Source: Actinobacteria bacterium UBA3028 (GTDB taxonomy: Bacteria; Actinomycetota; Actinomycetes; Nanopelagicales; Nanopelagicaceae). Taken from it: a stretch of DNA of 35,770 bases. Under the pieces are notes generated by a model. That model saw nothing but the letters and a program-made list of their open reading frames with translations. It did no database searches and was not told the DNA's origin. The DNA is taken from NCBI GenBank assembly GCA_002367715.1, contig DFDL01000033.1, positions 431 through 36,200 of the forward strand, written 5' to 3'. Position numbers and translations under genes: made by a program. This document shows, one piece after another, positions 31,445 through 35,770 of the stretch; positions within the stretch are counted from its first letter, which is position 1; every line of letters starts with the position of its first letter.

Positions 31445-34400
31445 GTAGCGTTAAAATATTTTGCTTCTGGGTGGTGGACAATAATTGCGGAGGTTGACTG
31501 TTCTGGGTGGAGCTGAAACTCCTCACTAAGTTCAACGCCAATGCGCTCTGGAGCAAGCAGATCGCATAGCTCTCGCTGCGCTTCCAGGTCAGGGCAAGCT
31601 GGATATCCAAATGAGTACCGTGAACCTCGATAACCTTGATCCAAAATTTCTGCTATCTCTGTTGAATCTTCACCAGCAAACCCAAGCTCTTCGCGAATTC
31701 TCTGGTGCCAATGCTCGGCTAGCGCCTCAGTTAACTGAACTGATAAACCATGGAGCTCTAGATATTCGCGATAAGCATTTTTGGAAAATAGTTCGGCAGT
31801 GGCATGACTAACGCTCTGACCCATTGTCACAACGTGGAAAGCAACTGTATCGATCTCACCGCTCTCCTTGCTTCGAAAGAAATCGCTCAGGCATAGTCTT
31901 CGATCGCGGCTCTGGCGTGGAAAGGTAAATCGGACTCGCTCTTTGCCAGATTCTGGACCTTCGTGGTGGAGAACAACTAAATCATTACCCTCGCTGTAGC
32001 AAGGAAAATATCCATAGACAACAGCAGCGTTTAGCCAACCATTGGCGCCAACTTCATTTAGAAGAGATCGCAATCTTGGGCGGCCTTCCTGCTCGACCAT
32101 CTCTTCGTACTCACCCCGCTTGCCTTGTAGCCCCCACTGTCCGACAAATAGCGCGCGTTCATCTAGGGAACCAAGATATGAAGATAGCGAAATACCTTTT
32201 ACTATTCTCGATCCATAAAAAGGTGGAACAGCTAATGGATTATCTACAGCAACATCAGAACGCTTGGTATCCAAGTTCGGTGTTCTAAGCGCGCGAGTAT
32301 TAGGCGTGCGACGTTCGCGTAGTGGTGGTAGCGAGGCGCTCTGATCGCCATTCTTAATGGCCATCAAAGTATCCATAAGGCTCAAGCCCTCGAATGCATC
32401 CTTGGCATATCTAACAGTTCCTGGAAAATTTCCCGCTAAATCTTGTTCTACAAAGCTACGGGTTAGAGCAGCGCCACCCAAAATTACTGGCCACTTCTTA
32501 GCTAAATCGCGAGAGGTGAGCTCCTCTAAATTTTCACGCATGATCACAGTCGACTTCACTAAGAGCCCAGACATTCCAATCACATCGGCTTCTGAATTTG
32601 TCGCGGCATCGATTATCTGATTAATTGTCTGCTTGATACCGATATTGACGGTCGTATAACCATTGTTTGAAAGGATAATATCTACGAGATTCTTTCCGAT
32701 GTCATGAACATCGCCCTTTACTGTTGCCAGGAGAATCTTCCCCTTACCAACGTCATCTAACTTCTCCATATGTGGTTCCAATATAGCCACTGCGCTCTTC
32801 ATAACTTCTGCTGACTGTAGAACAAATGGTAATTGCATCTGGCCCGAGCCAAAGAGCTCTCCAACAGTCTTCATTCCACTCAATAAATGTTCGTTGATAA
32901 TCGCAAGTGGAGCCAGGCCTTGTGCCATAGCTTCAAGAAGATCATCCTCCAAGCCAACTTTCTCGCCATTGATAATTCGTCTCTGTAGCCGCTCAATTAG
33001 TGGCAGGGCAGCGAGCTCTTGGGCGCGCGAAATTTTCGTTGAGCGATTCTCTACGCCATCAAATAACTCTAAGAAGGTAGAAAGTGGATCATAAGTACAG
33101 TTTCCTGACTCATCAAATACTCGTCGGTCATAAACGAGATCTAGAGCTACTTCTAACTCACGCTCACCTATCCGAGATATCGGTGTGATCTTTGAAGGAT
33201 GGACTATCGCCGAATCCAGACCTGCCTTAACCGCTTCGCTTAAAAATACTGAGTTTAGAACAACACGGGCCGCAGGATTTAGCCCAAATGAGACATTGGA
33301 AACTCCAAGAGTTGTTTGGACATCTGGATACAATTTCTTCAAATCTGCAATCGCCTTTAAAGTCTCTATTCCATCCCGCCTGGTCTCTTCTTGACCAGTT
33401 GCAATGGGAAAAGTGAGAGTGTCGATCAAGATGTCACCGGTGTGCATACCCCAGTTCTTGGTTAAGTCTTCAATTAACCTAACTGCGACCCTTAACTTCC
33501 AATCGGCAGTTCTCGCCTGACCCTCTTCATCGATAGTCAGTGCAACAACTGCTGCCCCGTGCTCTCTAACTAATGGCATGATTCTGGCAAATCTTGAGGT
33601 AGGTCCATCTCCATCCTCGTAATTAACTGAGTTGATAACACTGCGACCACCCAAATGTTCTAGTCCAGCTTTGAGCACTGCAGGTTCGGTCGAATCCAAA
33701 ACAATCGGAAGAGTTGAACTTGTGGCCAACCGCGAGGCCAGCTCACGCATATCTGCAACGCCATCACGACCTACATAATCCACTGAAAGATCTAACATGT
33801 GCGCGCCATCTCTAATTTGATCGCGCGCAATTTCAATGCAACTCTGCCAATCTTGCGCCAAAAGTGCATCACGAAAGGCCCTAGATCCATTTGCATTAGT
33901 TCGTTCACCGATCGACATATAAGTTTTATCTTGGCGAAATGGCACAAATTGATAGAGCGATGAAGCTCCAACATCTCGCTCGCAATTGCGACTTACCAAA
34001 CTTTTACCCAGCAACCTTTTAACGACTGCTGCTAAGTGCGCTGGTGTTGTTCCGCAGCAACCTCCGACAAGTGTTAGGCCATATGAATCGATGAATTGCG
34101 CTAAATAATCTGCTAAAGCATCTGGACCTAGCGGATAAGTGGCGCCATTGGGGCCAAGTTGTGGGAGTCCGGCATTGGGCATCACGGAAATACCAACTTG
34201 GCTTGTCTTAGAGAGAACTCGAAGATGCTCGCTCATTTCTGCTGGACCGGTTGCACAATTCAAACCGATTAGATCAATATCCAGTGGTGCGAGTGCGTTA
34301 AGGGCAGCTCCGATCTCTGAACCTAGAAGCATGGTTCCGGTGGCCTCAACAGTTACTTGTACGATCAGAACAATATCTCGCTCACTTTCGGCGATGGCAT

Positions 34401-34938
34401 CTCTTGCGCCATTAACTGCCGCTTTGGCTTGAAGTAAATCCTGTGTTGTCTCAATCAAGATCGCATCTGATCCGCCATCGAGTAGGCCCCTTGTCGCTAT
34501 TGCGTAGGCCTCCTTTAGGTTCTGATAATCCGTATGGCCAAGTGTTGGCAATTTTGTACCAGGGCCAAGTGATCCTAATACCCAACGCTCTCTCTCATCC
34601 GTTGTGAACTCTGTTGCAACCTCACGGGCTATCTTTGCACCAGCTAGAGCTAGTTCATAGATGCGGTCTTCGATTCCGTACTCTGCAAGGTTGGCCCAAT
34701 TAGCTCCAAAGGTATTTGTCTCAACAGCATCAACGCCGACATCAAAATATTTACGGTGAATCGATTTAACAAGCTCGGGCATTGAGACATTTAAAATCTC
34801 ATTACAGCCTTCAAAACCTTGGAAATCTTCAAGAGTTGGATTCGCCTCTTGCAACATAGTCCCCATGGCGCCATCTGCAATTATTACCCGCTCTGCCATT
34901 GCTCTGCGAAGTGAAGATGGATTTTTCATTGTTTGCAA
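31441..34938 (-). CDS. metH: Cobalamin-dependent methionine synthase
   Basis: Transfers methyl from 5-methyl-THF via cobalamin to homocysteine. The 1165 residues comprise the homocysteine domain (about 10-310; zinc ligands include Cys294-Cys295 in VGGCCGTTPAHL), the pterin-binding domain (about 340-610; MLDLSVDYVGRDGV), the cobalamin domain with GDVHDIGKN (His745, lower axial ligand) and the reactivation domain (about 890-1165). All modules are present. TTG 34938 has AAGGTAGG right before it; ATG 34929 is the alternative. The enzyme needs B12, so the cell must import or make it. It follows mshC after 7 bases. Confidence 0.95.
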   Translation of the reverse strand: MQTMKNPSSLRRAMAERVIIADGAMGTMLQEANPTLEDFQGFEGCNEILNVSMPELVKSIHRKYFDVGVDAVETNTFGANWANLAEYGIEDRIYELALAGAKIAREVATEFTTDERERWVLGSLGPGTKLPTLGHTDYQNLKEAYAIATRGLLDGGSDAILIETTQDLLQAKAAVNGARDAIAESERDIVLIVQVTVEATGTMLLGSEIGAALNALAPLDIDLIGLNCATGPAEMSEHLRVLSKTSQVGISVMPNAGLPQLGPNGATYPLGPDALADYLAQFIDSYGLTLVGGCCGTTPAHLAAVVKRLLGKSLVSRNCERDVGASSLYQFVPFRQDKTYMSIGERTNANGSRAFRDALLAQDWQSCIEIARDQIRDGAHMLDLSVDYVGRDGVADMRELASRLATSSTLPIVLDSTEPAVLKAGLEHLGGRSVINSVNYEDGDGPTSRFARIMPLVREHGAAVVALTIDEEGQARTADWKLRVAVRLIEDLTKNWGMHTGDILIDTLTFPIATGQEETRRDGIETLKAIADLKKLYPDVQTTLGVSNVSFGLNPAARVVLNSVFLSEAVKAGLDSAIVHPSKITPISRIGERELEVALDLVYDRRVFDESGNCTYDPLSTFLELFDGVENRSTKISRAQELAALPLIERLQRRIINGEKVGLEDDLLEAMAQGLAPLAIINEHLLSGMKTVGELFGSGQMQLPFVLQSAEVMKSAVAILEPHMEKLDDVGKGKILLATVKGDVHDIGKNLVDIILSNNGYTTVNIGIKQTINQIIDAATNSEADVIGMSGLLVKSTVIMRENLEELTSRDLAKKWPVILGGAALTRSFVEQDLAGNFPGTVRYAKDAFEGLSLMDTLMAIKNGDQSASLPPLRERRTPNTRALRTPNLDTKRSDVAVDNPLAVPPFYGSRIVKGISLSSYLGSLDERALFVGQWGLQGKRGEYEEMVEQEGRPRLRSLLNEVGANGWLNAAVVYGYFPCYSEGNDLVVLHHEGPESGKERVRFTFPRQSRDRRLCLSDFFRSKESGEIDTVAFHVVTMGQSVSHATAELFSKNAYREYLELHGLSVQLTEALAEHWHQRIREELGFAGEDSTEIAEILDQGYRGSRYSFGYPACPDLEAQRELCDLLAPERIGVELSEEFQLHPEQSTSAIIVHHPEAKYFNAT

Positions 34939-34945
34939 GCCTACC

Positions 34946-35770
34946 TTAAAGAGTTAAACCAAAAATCGCATCTAAGAATCTAGATAGCTCTCCGGCGCTA
35001 CCACCTGTGGCACCAGACTGTGTCGATTCGCTCCACTCATCAAGCCTCTTGAGTGCGTTCGGAGTATTCAAGTTATCTGCAATATCCAAAGCTAAAAACC
35101 CCAGTAGTTCTGCAGTTGGCGCAACATCTACCTTTGATAACGACTTACGGAGCGATGCAATTCGCTCTCTAGATTCAAGAATAGTTTGCGAACTCCACAT
35201 TCGATCAGATGCAAAATGTTGCGACAATAGCGCGTGGCGTATCTCCATAGCATCAAATCCCGAATCCAAAAGTTTTGAAACTAGAACTAAGTTCCCTTTG
35301 CTCTTACTCATTTTCTCGCCATCGAGACCAACCATGCCGGTATGAATATAGCTCTTTGCAAAATCCTTGTGAGTTAACGCCTTGCCGATAGCCGCAGTCA
35401 TAAAATGATGCGGAAAAATCAGGTCACTTCCTCCACCTTGTAGATCGATTTCAAAATCTCTGGTGCTTGAATTGTCCAAATAATTATCACCTACCAGATA
35501 TTTCAGCGCGATAACAGAACATTCAATATGCCAGCCTGGACGGCCTAACCCCATTGGAGACTGCCAGCTAGGTTCACCTGGCTTATTTGCAATCCAAAGA
35601 ATTGGATCCAAAGGGCTCTCCTTGCCAACTCGTTTCGGATCTCCCCCTCGCTCGGCAAAGATTACAAGGGCTCGCTCATAAGGAATCGTGAGCCCACCTA
35701 GGAATTTATCTACTTTAAAATATGTATCGCCCTCAATTTTATAGGTGTCTCCACTTTCAACCAACCTATT
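34946..35770 (-). CDS. mshC: Mycothiol ligase MshC (partial, N-terminus outside)
   Basis: Ligates cysteine to glucosaminyl-inositol in mycothiol synthesis. The 275 codons inside the window are the C-terminal two thirds of the usual about 410. They show GRPGWHIECSVIALKYL, IDLQGGGSDLIFPHH, YIHTGMVGLDGEKMSKSKGN, and a helical end. QGGGSDLIFPHH and the HTGM block favour MshC over cysteinyl-tRNA synthetase. After HH the usual Glu is Phe (HHFMTAA). The frame runs out of the window at 35770. With metH it forms a sulphur/thiol unit. Confidence 0.9.
   Translation of the reverse strand, partial: NRLVESGDTYKIEGDTYFKVDKFLGGLTIPYERALVIFAERGGDPKRVGKESPLDPILWIANKPGEPSWQSPMGLGRPGWHIECSVIALKYLVGDNYLDNSSTRDFEIDLQGGGSDLIFPHHFMTAAIGKALTHKDFAKSYIHTGMVGLDGEKMSKSKGNLVLVSKLLDSGFDAMEIRHALLSQHFASDRMWSSQTILESRERIASLRKSLSKVDVAPTAELLGFLALDIADNLNTPNALKRLDEWSESTQSGATGGSAGELSRFLDAIFGLTL

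Noticed and set aside
34946..35770. Cysteinyl-tRNA synthetase
   Set aside because: QGGGSDLIFPHH and the following HTGM block fit MshC better than the HGGGxDLxFPHHENE pattern of CysS, and the C-terminal anticodon part is short.
1..35770. CRISPR array, tRNA genes or insertion sequences
   Set aside because: No regularly spaced palindromic repeats, no tRNA-like cloverleaf in the gaps and no transposase frames were seen.

Overview
This window reads as a piece of a small, streamlined actinobacterial chromosome. By eye the base composition is only moderately GC, clearly below that of most Actinobacteria. Gene content and order match Mycobacterium/Streptomyces neighbourhoods: tlyA-nadK-recN-pyrG-xerD-parA-scpAB-rluB-cmk/der, then pgsA-gcvH-garA-merR-BFN-merR-gcvP, then helY-tatCA-pafCB, then trmI and metH-mshC. 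Gene spacing is very tight, with many 4-base start/stop overlaps, and several neighbours expected from larger actinobacteria are missing. A freshwater acI-type actinobacterium (Nanopelagicales, e.g. Ca. Planktophila) is the best guess. That is an inference from low GC plus compactness, not a proven assignment.

Layout. Bases 1-67 are the probable last bases of a 5S rRNA and its terminator. Bases 272-15454 are mostly plus strand. First comes a small SSB-like OB-fold protein, a lysine-tailed coiled-coil protein, a small conserved protein and tlyA, nadK, recN, pyrG, xerD. Then a minus-strand pair, a ribbon-helix-helix protein and a ParA ATPase, stands back to back with scpA-scpB-rluB. After an AT-rich 244-base gap come aroH, tyrA, a cmk-der gene fusion, a CDP-alcohol phosphatidyltransferase and gcvH. 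Bases 15455-20854 hold the garA/FHA gene behind a likely regulated promoter, two MerR-type regulators flanking a DUF151 nuclease, and gcvP. From 20847 to the end nearly everything is on the minus strand: ppm1, lnt, a 5'-3' exonuclease, helY, tatC, tatA, pafC and pafB. After one plus-strand FKBP lipoprotein come trmI, a HAD phosphatase, metH and mshC (cut by the window end).

How the genes fit together. The first half is chromosome maintenance and ribosome modification (SSB-like, RecN, XerD, ParA/RHH, ScpAB, TlyA, RluB, Der) mixed with nucleotide and cofactor supply (NadK, PyrG, Cmk) and tyrosine/phenylalanine branch enzymes (AroH, TyrA). The middle is glycine cleavage (GcvH, GcvP) next to the GarA-type nitrogen/TCA switch and FtsR-type regulators. 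The last third is envelope and protein export (Ppm, Lnt, Tat, FKBP lipoprotein), DNA-damage response (PafBC), RNA modification (TrmI) and one-carbon/thiol metabolism (MetH, MshC).

No mobile element, CRISPR array or obvious novel multi-gene system was seen. The most interesting signals are: (1) an array of repeated TCGACA-type boxes in the AT-rich gap between rluB and aroH; (2) a recurrent leaderless promoter design (TANNNT, usually 6 bases, then the start codon), including back-to-back promoters between parA and scpA; (3) absence of the whole Pup-proteasome locus from its usual place between trmI and pafBC; (4) a palindrome pair at the garA promoter and a GarA without the usual ETTS phosphosite. 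No gap longer than 300 bases exists; the longest are 1-271 and 10812-11055.
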